Assembly (NCBI RefSeq): GCF_024586455.1
Contig: NC_065921.1
Span: 75,103,226-75,167,225, forward strand
Source: Bactrocera neohumeralis
Lineage: Eukaryota; Arthropoda; Insecta; Diptera; Tephritidae
Direction of reading: 5' to 3'
Length of the DNA stretch: 64,000 nt
Shown here: positions 1 through 12,354 of the stretch, one piece after another
Layout: every line of letters begins with the position of its first letter
Numbering within the stretch: position 1 is the first letter of the stretch
Notes under the pieces: generated by a model
What the model was told of the DNA's origin: nothing
Databases searched by the model: none
Seen by the model: only the letters and a program-made list of their open reading frames with translations
Translations under genes and position numbers: made by a program

Positions 1-1239
1 TATTTTTTATTAATTTTCATATTTATTTATGCCTATAGTGTCTATACGAAATTCACGTGTAGAGGCTATTTTAGCTTCAGTGCCGCCAAAGTTACTTTTC
101 CTTCTTCGTTTTCTTGACTATTTGCCTTTATAACAAACAGTGAAAGTCAATTTCTAACGCGCAAGAAAAATCGTTGAAGTGCAACAACAACAACAAACAT
201 AATAATAATAATAAGAGCAAGTGCAAGCGTGGCGCTATAACAATAATGAAAAGATAATAGAAAATAAGCGAAAAGTTCAACAATTCGAGTTCGGAATATA
301 CTGTAAATAGCGAGTGAAATGGGAAATTCGAAATAAAGTGTATGAAAGGCATCAGATAAGGCCGCAAGTGCTGGCGCTACAAAAGCAAATATTCGCTATA
401 TGAAAACTCAGACGCATATTATTATTGTTTTTTGCTTTTGTTGTTGTCAAATAAATCTCATATTTATAAAAGAAAATCGCTTTTCAGCGCTGACATGCTG
501 CACGACAATGCCAGTTTACAATGGCACACTTACATACGTATACATATACATATAAGTATATATAAATATATGCGCCATTGTTGTATTCGAAAGTGAAATT
601 TGCAGCAGAAAAGTATTGGCAATAAAAGAATTTTGCTTTTTCTTCTTGTTTTTGGCAGCAAACTTTCACTCTAAACTAAAGGAAATGGAATTTTCGTGTG
701 CATGGCGAGCCATTGCTTTATGTGCATGTATGCTACATTGTGTGCGTGTGTGTGTACTTGCACTGCGTGCTTTCGCATAACTGCCAGCATAACTGTATGC
801 ATTGCGTATGAATGGCAAGTGAGTGAGATTTTGTAATATTTTTTTGTTGTACACAAAGAGCATGCGGAAATGCCTGTCTAAATATATACAGTTGTGTGCG
901 TGCGCCAATATCATACTTTAATATGCTTGAACTCTAATATTTTTTTGTTTTTTGCTGATAACAAAGAAGTACGTAAAAGCTTAAATGCACTGGAGCTCAA
1001 TATTAAAGCGATGACATGTTTTTACTGGCGCACTAAACTTTCGTTATTATATTTATGTTTTTTTTTAATTCATTTCTTGGGAGAAGCTTTTGAAAATCTA
1101 CGCGCAAAATAAAAAATAAAGCCATATACTCTTTAATTTGAAGTTTTCTTAAGAAAGGTAAATGATTATTCCTAGCCATCTCGCACTATCGGAGAATATT
1201 TTGAGCCGTCCATTGAAGTTTTAAATACCAAATTAGAGA
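1..1239. other. No gene recognised; A/T-rich flank
   Basis: I see no coding sequence with family resemblance in this stretch. Bases 180-290 are rich in CAA and AAT triplets, as fly 5' untranslated regions often are, but nothing downstream confirms a transcript. Short TATACA runs (about 535-570) and a TGTGTG run (about 735-755) are ordinary microsatellites. Open frames here are short and low in complexity. Confidence 0.5.
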
Positions 1240-1863
1240 TACGACGGTGATCAAATTGAAAGGTGAATTTTCATCTATTTCATATCCTTTAAAGTAATCT
1301 CACCCCGCTGCAATACACTTATGCCAACGAATTTCCCCGTCATCATAGCACGGAAAAATCTTCCGTCGTGATGGCCATCAAAGCCTTCTTCGATTCAGCT
1401 TTTATATCCCTAATTGAGTCAAAATGGTGTCCTTAGAGTGGTCATGTGAATTTGCTAAGTAGCCAGAAGTCACACGAAGGTAAATAAGGCGAATGCGGTA
1501 GTTGCGGTACGATCTTAGTTGAAAATGTGGGGAAATGATCGCGAATAACCAATGCAGTAACCAATGCAGTAACCAATGCAGTAACCAATACAGTAACCAA
1601 TGCAGTAACCAATACAGTAACCAATACAGTAACCAATACAGTAACCAATGCAGTAACCAATGCAGTATGAGTATCGCACTTCTTTGTTCAGTAAATTCAG
1701 ACATTGTAAAAAGCGAAGAAGAAAACGACGCGTTTCTCAAATACCGATGAATATTTTGACATGAAATTTAGTATAGATGTCACTAACTACTAAAAATTTG
1801 CCGATTCGAAAAACGCGCGAAGTAAGAATCAAAAGTTCACCCTCTAATTTGATGACAGTAGTA
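1240..1863 (-). mobile_element. Internally deleted mariner with both terminal repeats (family A, copy 1)
   Basis: A non-autonomous mariner of about 620 bp flanked by TA at 1240-1241 and 1862-1863. The terminal repeats start at 1242 (cgacggtgatcaaattg...) and end at 1861 (...gatgacagtag) and match at about 20 of 26 positions. On the minus strand it retains the transposase start MSEFTEQRSAI, near 1704, and the C-terminal part with PHSPYLPSCDFW, the region of the third catalytic Asp of DD34D mariners, here damaged. It ends near KCIAA-type residues around 1300. The middle of the transposase is missing and replaced by a 12-bp tandem repeat. It cannot encode an active enzyme. Family A has further copies at 10870, 41545 and 49515. 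Confidence 0.82.
1547..1666. repeat. 12-bp minisatellite, ten units, inside the deleted mariner
   Basis: Ten consecutive units of aaccaatgcagt, some with the variant aaccaatacagt, fill the joint between the N-terminal and C-terminal pieces of the mariner transposase. Because 12 is a multiple of three, the array stays open in several frames (HWLL or VTAL repeats on the minus strand). The related copy at 49515 carries four units at the same place. Confidence 0.95.
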
Positions 1864-1879
1864 TCACAGAAGTTTTCGT

Positions 1880-2592
1880 TAGTAGTCTGGTAACTTGGGT
1901 TCAAAAAATCGAAAATTTTTTTCTTGCTTAATTTGAAAGTACAATGTCTTGAGAATATACTGTGAAAATTTCAGACAAAAATTCGAAATATTTCGGAAGT
2001 TATAACGAGTTTCCTAGAGCGCCTCGGAGTCCTCTCTCTCGGAGTTGTTGAACTTTAAACGCGTTTTTCTCTTTCTTATTTTTCTGGTCGGCCCGGGTCT
2101 TAACTTTTTTTCTACTAAACCGATTGCTTACAAATTTTAACAGGCTGTTCTACACACTTATAGTTCTTGTCGGTACTAACGAGCATTTTTTTCACAACTA
2201 ACTTTTTATTTTACAACCCTTTCTTTGCTAAAATAAAAAGACTTTTTTTTTCAAAGTCCGCCATTTTGTTATTTCCCCTCGAAATTTAACTTCAGTAGTG
2301 CCGACGAGAATGACATGTATATAGATTAAGAATAATCAAGAATATTTGATTTCAGATAACATCAAGTGCCAAAATCAGCCGGGCCACCCACGTGCATTCT
2401 TTTTGAGGTTCGAACTTCGTGTGACAATAATAATATTAATAAAGTATTAAATTGTTTCAAATAATTTTTTTTTTTTATATTTTTAATATGTTAATAAAAA
2501 CACTCTAAATATTCAAGATAATTCATTTTTATTTTCCTATAAAAAACCACCCTCCAAAGAAGTCTCAATAAGCATAAGTTACCAGACTACTA
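1880..2592 (+). mobile_element. 713-bp element with 17-bp perfect inverted ends, copy 1
   Basis: Both ends carry the same 17 bases inverted: tagtagtctggtaactt at 1880-1896 and its complement at 2576-2592. There is no coding frame of note inside. A second copy of most of it lies at 44071-44592 in opposite orientation, sharing several hundred bases including blocks around the words cctcggag, ggcggac (complement) and cacgtgggtgg. Family not recognised; a non-autonomous DNA transposon is the simplest reading. It starts 16 bases after the TA that closes the preceding mariner. Confidence 0.75.
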
Positions 2593-2639
2593 CCTTAACA
2601 CACATAGCTTAAGGTGATGATCATCACTGATACCTTAAT

Positions 2640-5030
2640 AAATTAAAAAAATATATATATATTTAGACTCGGTGACCTTTAGGAAAAAAGTTGTTTCCAC
2701 GTTGGCAAGATAACTCCTAACCAAATCATCTAAAGTGAAAAAATACGTGTTTGAGTTAAAACCTTAACTTAGAACTCAGACGAAGGAAAAAAGAGAACTG
2801 AAAATAGAATTTTTTGCAGACATTTTTACAAAAATATGAAAGTTTCAGTGACAATTTCACGACATTTATTTTCATATAGTTGTAAGCGAAAAAAATCCTG
2901 TGTGAATTTTCATGTAGATCGGTTGAGTAGTTTTCGAGAAATCTTGCCAACCGACTTCAAAGCCCATTTGAAGACAGCGCGCTTAGCCTAGCTAGTCTTG
3001 AGCGCACAAGTTCTAAAGGCTGTATCTCCGAAACTTGAGGAAAATGTTCTGGAGGTGTTGTAGATTTTAATAAGATTATAAAAAAGAACTCGATTTCTTG
3101 AAACCCGTATACCCATGTAACCTCTTAAGTTTGCATTCTAGTCTAGAGGCCGGATCTTCGAATTTTTTGGCAATTTATAAACAAAAGCGTATTTTTATAT
3201 TCCAATTTTTTATCATTTGTTTATTTATATTTGTCAAAACCATTTAATTTCATTCCAAACAAAATTGTTTTATTGAGTTATGCGTCCTTAAGGTTGAGGA
3301 GGGAAAAAGACCGCATCTTCGTCGCCATAACTACTACTTTTGCGGTAATCTGAAAAATAAAACAATAATATATTATCAATAAGCACTAAAATCGCTATCT
3401 CAAAAAGCTGCTAAACTGAAAAAAAAAATATTTATAAAAAGGTGACTACCCAGAAATAAAGCGTGATTTTTTCACTAGTTATTTGACTTTATCGAATTTT
3501 TGAAAAGCAATTTAAAATTTCAGTTTTTAATTTTTGTTGCTTTATATGTTGGCAATTATAGAATTTTCATGCCATATTTCAAATAAATCGGCTGATTAGA
3601 GTTTGAGATATTGTGGCAACTGCAACGAAAAAGCAGTTTCGTGAAAGACGCTTTTAAGGTTTTCAGTTAATATCAAATCTGAGTTGCCAGGAATCTACAA
3701 TAGCATTAACTTCGGAAATAATTTGAATTTTGAAAAGTCGAATTTCGAAAAAAATTTCAAATATTTAAAATTTTTAGATTACGTATAGAATAACTCCTTT
3801 ATCCATTTAGTACTCGAACATCTACTTAGTAAGGGGTTAGGGGTAGTCAGAGGCACGAAAAAATGAGAATTTTCAGTATTTTTTTTTGCTATTAAATCAT
3901 GTTATTTTACAAAAGTAGTAATATGGCATTATTATAAGATGTGTTGACTTGAAGTCACGAAAATTTCAAAAAAAAAATGTAATTTCCAAAGTTATAGTTG
4001 TTTGTGTTGACCCTGTTCCAAAAAAGGTACTTGCGGTGACAACCATAAGTCCTTGGAGATTCATCTAAAATCAATCGGACAATAAAATTAGTTTTATAAA
4101 TAGATAAACTCGGACCTGATCGAAGGATTTTCTTTTTTTCAAAAATTAACAAAATGTCGACCTCAGGAAATTTTTGTCTAAATTTTTGGGAATTTTTGGT
4201 CTTAAAAAAACGAAATTTTTTATAAAAAAAAAGTCCTTCAATCAGGCCCGAGTTTATTATGTATTCTAAAAGCTGTATAAATTTCATTAAAATCTACTGA
4301 GCGGTTTTCGAGTTACAGTTGCCACCAGTTCAAAAAACATAGTTTTGAGAAAAACGCGTTTAAAATTTCACACTAGCGCTTTGAAGTGCCCGAGCTCTCT
4401 TTGTTATTTCTCGAATAAGTCAAAAACTAATTTTCGGATCAACGTGAAATTTTCAGAAAATATTTTTAAGATATTACACTTAACGAAAATGCAAAAAAAA
4501 AAAAATTGAAAAAAAAACACGTTTTTTAGCAATTTTTTTTTAACACACAATTTACTTCATGAAAAAAATGAAAAATTTCATTTACGAAATTTAATGTACT
4601 TTAAGCATCAGCCATTACTTTTGAAAAATTTTTGAGTGGCGATATTCAGTATGACTTCCAAAAGTAGATATACGGCTCTGTGGAGGATTTTTTTTGTCTT
4701 AAAATAAAATTCCAAAAACCAAAAACAGTTTTATAACACTACATAAATACAGATAATTATTGTTTGGAATAGACAAAATTTTGATCTTTGACAAAAAGGC
4801 GATTTCCTAAGAAGAAAAGTATTTTTTTGTGAAAAAACTTACACTTCAGAGTGACTTAAAAATCAAAAATACTATCAAATGTCGTTTTTCACCGTTACCG
4901 GACAAATATATCGGAAATGATCATGTTAAAATTTCATAAATTCATAAATCAGTTCAACCGTTTCGGATAAATCTACCATCAGCGATTCTAACAATATGCT
5001 TTCGAAGAAACCGCGTTTAAAGTTTTGGAT
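2640..5030. repeat. Diverged, quasi-periodic noncoding repeat block
   Basis: A similar block, roughly aaatttcat...aatcggttgagtagttttcgag, recurs near 2905, 3575, 4285 and 4935, that is about every 0.65-0.71 kb. Each occurrence is followed by a variant of gccaac... and, in some, by a cgcgtttaaa word (about 4365 and 5010). The copies are highly diverged. Open frames inside (for example 3955-4287 minus) have low complexity and no family resemblance. This may be old tandem copies of an element related to the neighbouring 713-bp one, but that is inference. Confidence 0.4.
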
Positions 5031-6900
5031 GTCGATTACAGTATGTTAAATTTCTTTTTTCCAAGGAGCTTCTTTCCTAAAACTTCTTGTGTTAGTTATA
5101 GAAATTATCTAGTCTTACTTCCTTTAACCGCCTCTTTCTCTCTCAACAGGAAATTCGGTTTCTTGAACTTAGAAAACTCGTTTGCAAAGTTATGTTCAGA
5201 AGAATATAGTCTTCCTTTGCCTACGATTATAGATATCCTTACATTTCTACGTTCAAATTCAACTGATGCCTCTACATAAGAACGTTTTACCTAAGCTCCT
5301 TGTCGTTTGAAATTATTTTATGAAAAAATATTAAGTGTAATTAGTAAAATGGGAGCGATTAGTCAAACCAGCACACTAGGCAATGAGAAAAACAGGAGCT
5401 GATAAGTCAAAGTATGATAAAGTTCGGCGGGTAGAGTTCAGTAAATTTTTTAGTTATTATTATGATAGCTTTAGCAGCCGTTAAATATAATTTAGTAAAT
5501 TTCAAAAAATTCTCGTCCTTTCTTAACAATCTCCACTGTCTGCCCAGTCGAATCTGCTTTAGGTCTGAAGCAGTTTTTTGTTTATTTGCCAGCACTGGGA
5601 TCCGATTCTGTACCTCGATTCGAAAATTTATTCTATTCGAAATTCGAGTTTATCTTATAATTATGGGAAACCCTGTATACTTGTGCGTTTTGTCATTCTG
5701 AGCCAGAATAAATTCTCACATTTTTCGTTTTTGCTTTCCACAACTCAAAATCTGACGAATATTTTATTCAAACAAACGCCAATATTCTCTGCCATTCCGT
5801 AGTCATGACTACATTGGAGACATAAATTTACAAAGAAACTCGTTTTTTTTTGGTTGCATTTATTTTTTTGCACTGAAAAAATTGCGCGAAAAACCTGTCG
5901 AGTCATAATAAAGGAGTGAGATTGACAGCTGGTGGTCAAATTCCACACGAACATAGAAAAGAGTTATACTAATCTAGAAAAGTTTCAATAAACGACACTC
6001 TCTGTATGCTCCTTAACGATTATGCATTTTAGCGCTTTAAAATTACCTTATAGACCATGCTAAGAGTTGGCAATCAATTTAATACTCCCGCTTCTCTCAC
6101 ACGCTTTCAACATGCCCATTGGCAGCACATTTCACGTCTCAAAGCAAACCAATTCAGCGAGAGTCTTTCAATCAGTTTCCCCTATAATGAAACTTCACAT
6201 CACTGCAACACTGAATGCACTGTGTGGAATCATACGAAACTGCCTAAGAAATGTTCAAACAAGCTAGCAATTAAGGAGCGTTTAAAAAGTGCAAAGGAAA
6301 ACGGACAAGATAACACAAAAAATGCCTAAAAGCGAGTAAACGCTGAACAAAGACATGGAAATAGCTGCATGTGCTCACCACAAAGCACAGTTTGATGGCA
6401 AGAGGGCTACAAAAGCGAGCACACAAAAATGTTGGGCAACGAAACATGCGAAATAGCGAAGGAGAAAGACATGTGTGATGAGCACATATGAGTACTTTGA
6501 AGAAGATGGCTGAAGAATGTGCGAGGAAATCAACAGAGAGGAGCATGCATGCACATATTTTTATGCATGTGACAGCGGGCTTGTGATTTCCCAAGTTGAT
6601 TTATTTTTGTGAAGAGAGCTCTAAAGTTTCATTTTTTACTATACAAAAAAAGTTTAAAACAAAAAAAAAATTATGAATAAACAAGCTGATCATTTTCATT
6701 TCAAAACGTGTTTCTTTTGCCATAAGCGTATTTTATTTCGTAATTTTATCGTTTTTATCTCCAAAGAAAATAAATTTTTAACTTTCAGAAAGCAATCTTC
6801 CATTACAAAATTTTCTGCTCTACACAAATTGTTTACAAGTTTTTTCTCATTAAGCCATTCATTTAAAACCTATGCGCAGGTAAAATTATGCATCATATGT
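5031..6900. other. No gene recognised
   Basis: Short open frames (5025-5279 plus, 6057-6329 plus, 6271-6594 minus) show no recognisable domain, no paired splice sites I would trust and no repeated counterpart in the window. The region is ordinary A/T-rich noncoding sequence as far as can be read. Confidence 0.45.
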
Positions 6901-6904
6901 ACGT

Positions 6905-7290
6905 GTTCATAAAGTACACCGTGTCGTATGAGCAACATGGAATGTATGGGGCAATTGTGTGAATGCTCAGGTCATTTGATATATCTAAAAGTGTATAACT
7001 TTTAAAAGAAGATTTTTATGGAAAAATTATCGTTTATTTTTTGTTAAGCGGAGATTTTTTTATTGGAACATCTAATTTTCAAAGCTTTAGATTTACATGC
7101 TTAATACAAAATAGCAAAAAATTCCATACTATTTATATGGGAAGAGACTTATGATTATTATTATGAGCAGCGAATTATGATTTGGCCATAGGTTAAATTA
7201 AAAAAATAAAGAATTTATTTAAAAAGATAATTATTTTTAGGCCAAAAATTGAAACTTCAGCGGAAATTTGTGACAAAAAACAACAGTCGC
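6905..7290 (+). mobile_element. Partial MITE of the GTACACCATGTCGTATGAG family
   Basis: This stretch contains gtacaccgtgtcgtatgagc at 6915-6934 followed by blocks also found at 12840-13390: the words tgaatgctca, gtataacttttaaa, agcggagatttt and tagatttacatgctta occur in the same order. Neither terminal repeat is clearly preserved. It is noncoding. Confidence 0.6.
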
Positions 7291-7299
7291 TTTGGAAAA

Positions 7300-8260
7300 T
7301 GGATAACTTAGTGTATACATTTATTAGAGCGGATCGTTTTACAGGGAGCCAAAAAAAAAACGGAAAAATCACACAGATATGGATATGTGTGAAATATTCT
7401 GTGGCTCATTCTGAAACATTTTTCCTAAGATACTTCTGGTCTAAAACCGATTGCAAGCCAGCGATTTTAAAGGCAAAGTTTTTACAATTTTTTTCGTCAG
7501 TTTTTGAGGCAAAATTTGTTAGAAATTTTTAAAATTTGTTCGGCTGTTTTTAAGATATCCGACTGAAACTTAAAAAGTAGGTTCATTTTAATATTATGTA
7601 TAATGATCATTTGTCGGAATTAGTCAGATCCAACAGCTATAGCACATATCTGCTCTACAAGCGGTTATTCAGAATTTTTAAACTTCGCCTTAAAAATCGG
7701 CTCAAGACCAGTTTTAGACCCAAAGTCTCTTACGCAAAGTTATTCAGAATAAGCCGTAGAAAAAAGTCTCCAGAAACCAACAAATAATAGAGAAATATTT
7801 AACAAAAATTTTATAACTTAAAATAACATTTGATCAAATTTGAACCGGACTGAAAAAAAAACTAAATTTTCACAATTTTTAGTAGGAATATTTAATAGAA
7901 AATTTAACGCATACGCGATCTAATAGAAAAAATCGAACCTCTAGTAAATACATATATACTATATCTATGTATGTACATACATATATGGGCTTACAAAGGA
8001 TTACGAGTATATTTATACTTAAGGATTATTTTCTTAAGTTAGTGGGTGTATGTATGAATAATATAGGCGCAATCAAATTGAGTATACTCGTATGATGTGC
8101 TTGCATATATATACAAAATTTCATATTTATAATTTATATGTTAGATTTCCAGCAATCAGTTCAGCACAGTTCAATAGTTAAATGATCCATGGACTAAAGC
8201 AGTTAAGGGTTAAAGGGAACAACACCTTCTATGGGAAGTCAGAGTGCGCATACACATATA

Positions 8261-8291
<31 letters not shown>

Positions 8292-9050
8292 GATCATTTT
8301 TATTGTATATATATATAGATATATGCACATATACATGTGTATTTGTGTTGACTCTCCTCTTTTACTTTCGCAAATATTTGCTTGCAACCTGAATCGTGTC
8401 ATTCATTCACCACCACCAGAAAGGCATCACCAACAGGCCAAAAAGCAAACGAAAAATACAGAAGTGTATATGTTTACGTCCGTGCCTCCATTTCGATTGC
8501 CAGGAAGTGCAGCAAACCGACTTTGCCTGGTGTTGGCAAGACAGCTGTCGCAGAGCAGCAGGCGCGTACTCGTCTCTATTTATTTATTTCCTTTTACTTT
8601 TGTTCGATTGACTGTGGTTTATCAATATGTTATGTAGTCTGTATGTTTATTTCCGTGTAGCTTTAATTGCTGCGACTTTCTTATGATAAATTTTAACTGC
8701 CTCAAATTTAAAATACTCGCAACAGAGCAGAGTAGAAGTGACATAATCCGCATAATTTTAATGAAGAACAAACGAAAACATTTTTCAATAGTTTTTACTT
8801 TGAACTTTACTCGTATCATTTTATAAAAAAAATTTTAACAACAAAGCCGAGATTTTAAGCAAAATTTAATTTCTTGCATAAAAAAGAATACGTATTCGCT
8901 CTTAAACCCGCACATTTTGAGATTTTTTGCTAGAGACACCACCTCCTAAATCATAGCAAGCCGTTAAGAATTTAAAAAGAGTTATTGATTTACTAGATCC
9001 AATAATTAGTCTCTCTATTAACCATAAGAATATATTATTGAAATATTGTG
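7300..9050. other. No gene recognised; TA-rich microsatellites
   Basis: Runs of TATATA/TACATA lie at about 7950-7990 and 8250-8335; they create the low-complexity open frame 8182-8637, which I do not regard as a gene. A TATAAT at 8128-8133 sits 30 bases before TCAGTT (A at 8158), a spacing typical of fly core promoters, but no supporting transcript structure follows. Confidence 0.4.
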
Positions 9051-9059
9051 AAAAAAAAA

Positions 9060-10510
9060 TTGAGTACACTAACAGTGCTTAGATAAATTGGTTATAGTTA
9101 TTCACTCTCAAAATTTGAGTTTTGGTTATTAAAGTGGTTAACTATGTAGCAGATTCAAGCTATTTAGAGTTATAAATTGGTTATATATTGGTTACCGCTC
9201 AGTTTATGAAAATTTGATTAAAATGGTTATATATAGGTTATTTATTAATGGTTATATAAGAATATGTCATCACCTAAAATGCAAAATAACGTAACTTCAC
9301 TTTTTATAAGTTTACAGGCAAGTGAGAAAAACAATATAATAGAAACCACACATATTGAAAGAATATTGCGTCTGTTTCTGAGAGTGTGGCTGAAATTTGA
9401 GATTTTTTGGTGTAAAACCGTATTATAAAACGTGGTTCAGTGAATGGGCCTAGAAAAGTTGGCAGAAAATATATCGACAAATTTTGTTCAGCGATGAGGC
9501 TCATTTCTGGTTGGTTACGTTATCTATTGGTTACCGAAAAATACACAACGTTACGGTGAATGGCGATCGCTATTGAAATGCCAAAAAAACTTTAAGTTTC
9601 TGGTTATAAAATGGTTATATATTGGTTTCTGTTTATCATACAGGTACATTCATATTGAAACAAAATTCGATTTTTGGTTATAAAATGGTTATATAGTAAA
9701 CATGAACCAATTGGTCAAATAAAGAACCGATGAGATTTTGCAAATTTTATGGTTCTTTTTTTTAGTTGTATATTGGTTCTTTGAGTTTCGGCTATAAATT
9801 AGTTATATAATGGTTACCATACATATATATTGAAACAAAATTTGAGTTTTGGTTATATATGGGTTATTTGAGTTTTGGTTATTAAATGGTTATACTATGT
9901 ATCGGTTATCTATAGGTTATCATACACTCATATTGAAACAAAATTTAAGTTTTGGTTACAAATTGGTTATTGAGTTTCGGTTAAACAATAATTATATATT
10001 GATTACCATACACCTGAAACAAAAATTGAGTTTTGGTTATAATATGGTTATACTATGTATTGGTTATCTATTGGTTATCATACACTGATACTGACAAAAT
10101 TTGAGTTTTGGTTATAAAATGGTTATATATAGGTTATTTGAGTTTCGGTTATCAAATGGTTATATATTGGTTACCATACACCCATATTGAAACAAAAATT
10201 GAGTTTTGGTTAAGAAAGTGGTTATATATAGGCTATTTGGCTTTCTGTTATCAAATGGTTATATATTGGTTATCATACTCTCTTATTGAAACAAAATTTG
10301 AGTTTTGGTTATAAATTGGTTATACTATGTATTGGTTATATATTGGTTATCATACACTCATATTGAAACAAAATTTGAGTTTTGGTTATAAAATGGTTAT
10401 ATATAGGTTATTTGAGTTTCGGTTATAAAATGGCTATATATTGGTAACCATACACCCATATTGAAATGAAGTTTTCGTTATAAAATGTTTATATATTGGT
10501 TACTATATCT
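9060..10510. repeat. GGTTATA-rich minisatellite
   Basis: Variants of attgaaacaaaatttgag, followed by ttggttataaaatggttatatat and gttaccatacac blocks, recur at about 9650, 9830, 9930, 10010, 10090, 10185, 10284, 10360 and 10458. Spacings alternate between roughly 78 and 98 bases. The repeat remains open in one frame and produces repetitive 70-80-codon frames (9849-10088, 10108-10314) that should not be annotated as proteins. Confidence 0.85.
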
Positions 10511-10566
10511 GACAGCGATTTCTAACTATTTTCTTTTTGATGACATGTTGTTTTGCATTTTAGGAA
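9271..10566. mobile_element. MITE-like element carrying a GGTTATA minisatellite, copy 1
   Basis: The ends carry cctaaaatgcaaaa at 9273-9286 and its perfect complement at 10551-10564. A short copy of the same element, with the same left end and the same internal words, is at 52797-53055. The interior is mostly a minisatellite plus a piece of a Tc1/mariner-type transposase. The minisatellite also extends left of the inverted end, to about 9060, so the true outer boundary on that side is uncertain. Confidence 0.65.
9395..9585 (+). pseudogene. Fragment of a Tc1/mariner transposase inside the minisatellite
   Basis: The plus strand reads ILFSDEAHFWL near 9480-9510, the motif around the first catalytic Asp of the same transposase family seen at 29780, 36660 and 58680. 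A few bases on, it reads HNVTVNGDRY (about 9545-9575), which in that family lies much further along the protein. The intervening part is missing and replaced by a short minisatellite-like stretch. It is a small, dead remnant embedded in the repeat element. Confidence 0.6.
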
Positions 10567-10869
10567 ACGAAATCTGTGTAATGTATGCAAGTGAATTGCC
10601 AAGTTATATTTAAATATATATAGATCGGTATATATCTGCTCTTAATTCAGTTAATAGTCTCGCTCTTAAGTAAAATTGCTGAGATTATCTGAATTTTTAA
10701 ATTGAATGGAACTCTGGCATGCCCACTAACCTCAACAAAAGGTAAACTTAAGACATTTCAATAACATAACATTAATTTTTATAACTCAAAAGATATCTAA
10801 TTTTTAATCTTGTCTCTTAAATCTATATACAGCCAGTTTTTAATGAATCTTGGAGAGCTGGAAAAGTTC

Positions 10870-10979
10870 ACAGGAGGTGAAATGGACTAAACTCACCTTT
10901 CAATTTGATCAGCCACCTTTCAATTCGATCATTCGGCTTTCAATTTGAACATTCACCTTTCAATTTGATCACAGTAGTA
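10870..10979 (+). mobile_element. Solo mariner terminus, family A, with four 20-bp units
   Basis: Only the last few transposase codons (about 10871-10890, like gaaatggac of the 41.7-kb copy) and the terminal repeat survive. The terminal region contains four units of ttcacctttcaatttgatca, two of them diverged, and ends ...gatcacagtag at 10977 followed by TA. This is the right end of the same mariner family as at 1240, 41545 and 49515. Confidence 0.75.
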
Positions 10980-12354
10980 TATTGAGATGACAGCTCAACA
11001 AATTCGATATTAAAATACAGTAACTTTAATCTTAACATATTCTTATTCTTATTACAAAACACCTAATGAAGAAAATCATTACATATAAAGGACAACGTTA
11101 TATTACAATTTTAGTCTCTTGAGTATCCTTTTGTCCGACTCTGCTATGGACCATTTGAAAATGATTTGCTAAAGTCTTGGCCACGTGACCACCGAAATTG
11201 CTGAAATTAGTGAACTTGAAAAAGTTGAAAATATCAAATAAAACCAGTAAAAGACATCGGATGACTGGATAAATGAAACTGAGTGCCCTAGTTGACATTC
11301 TAAATTCTTCTCATGGTATTTTATTTTTTGTTCATAGTAGTATATTACAAAAGAACCGTACTAGACATATTGTTCATCGATAACTGGGTTTGCGAAAGCT
11401 CTGCGCAAGGTATTTCGGAGCTTTTCTTTGAAAGATTTCCGCGTCTTAGTTACAATCAATAGCAAGATCTTCTAATTGGGTATCAAATTGCTTCCGATTC
11501 ATTCACTTTATGCTCAAGAACTGGTCCAATCTATTCTCAGGAGTCAAAACAATACTCGCTGAGAAGAAATCGCCAAGATTCAGGTGTGCTCTGGAACAAT
11601 ATAATGCTAAAAATAATATTTATCTATTCACAAAACTAAAAGATGGCACTCTTTACAAGTGACGACTATAGCTCCATTTTACTGCTCCGAAGTCTTAAGC
11701 AAATGCAAGCAACAAAAAAGTTAACAAAAAAAATGCAAAATTGCAAAAATTGCTAAAATTGCTAAAATCCGTTTCCAACCAATTGGATCCAAACTTTTCT
11801 TCATATTTGGCTCCCATAGATTTTTTTCTGTATTAATTTCTCAGGCGAATGCAAAGCGAAAATCGTCAAATCTGCTTGGTCAAATCCAATTCCATTTGAT
11901 CAGATCCACAATTTTCTTGAAATCTGGCTCCCACTGACTGTTTTTTTTTCTCAATTCTCAAGCGCTGCTCGCGGAAAAGAAATCATCGAATCTGCTTTGG
12001 AGTAAAAGCCTAAGCTTACAACAAAAAAGCACCAAAAAATACAAATATCGTTTTAATCCGTATAGCACTCTTCAGTAATAAAGAGAGATATGACTAAACA
12101 ACTTTTTTTTCAAGGCCATACCTGTTACCTGAAGGTGTTTACAATTTAAATATTGTAAACCAAATAATAATATCCGTTATTAAGGTCATAAAGATTAGCA
12201 GTTCACCGCTTAATCGACTAAGCTGCCTTGACCTTGCTTGATTGATTTTCAACGACAACCTCGTCAGTAATAACCCCTTCAAATAAACAAAGGTCGTGCG
12301 GCTTTGTTATGAATTAAGAAAATATTGACATTAGGATATTTTCTTGTATGCATA
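10980..12354. other. No gene; one diverged tandem pair
   Basis: Bases of about 11786-11885 and 11899-11999 are diverged tandem copies of about 113 bp sharing the words ttttctt, tttggctccca, tctcaa and atcgaatctgctt. The rest shows no recognisable coding sequence. The frame 11098-11298 (minus) has no family resemblance. Confidence 0.45.

Noticed and set aside
1402..1740. 112-codon minus frame as a novel tryptophan/leucine-rich protein
   Set aside because: It is the 12-bp minisatellite read through between two pieces of a mariner transposase.
8182..8637. 151-codon frame
   Set aside because: Its first third is a TATA/TACATA microsatellite; the remainder has overlapping frames on the same strand and no family resemblance.
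9849..10314. Open frames with WLYIGYLSFGY-type repeats
   Set aside because: They arise from the GGTTATA minisatellite and shift frame between units; no coding signal.
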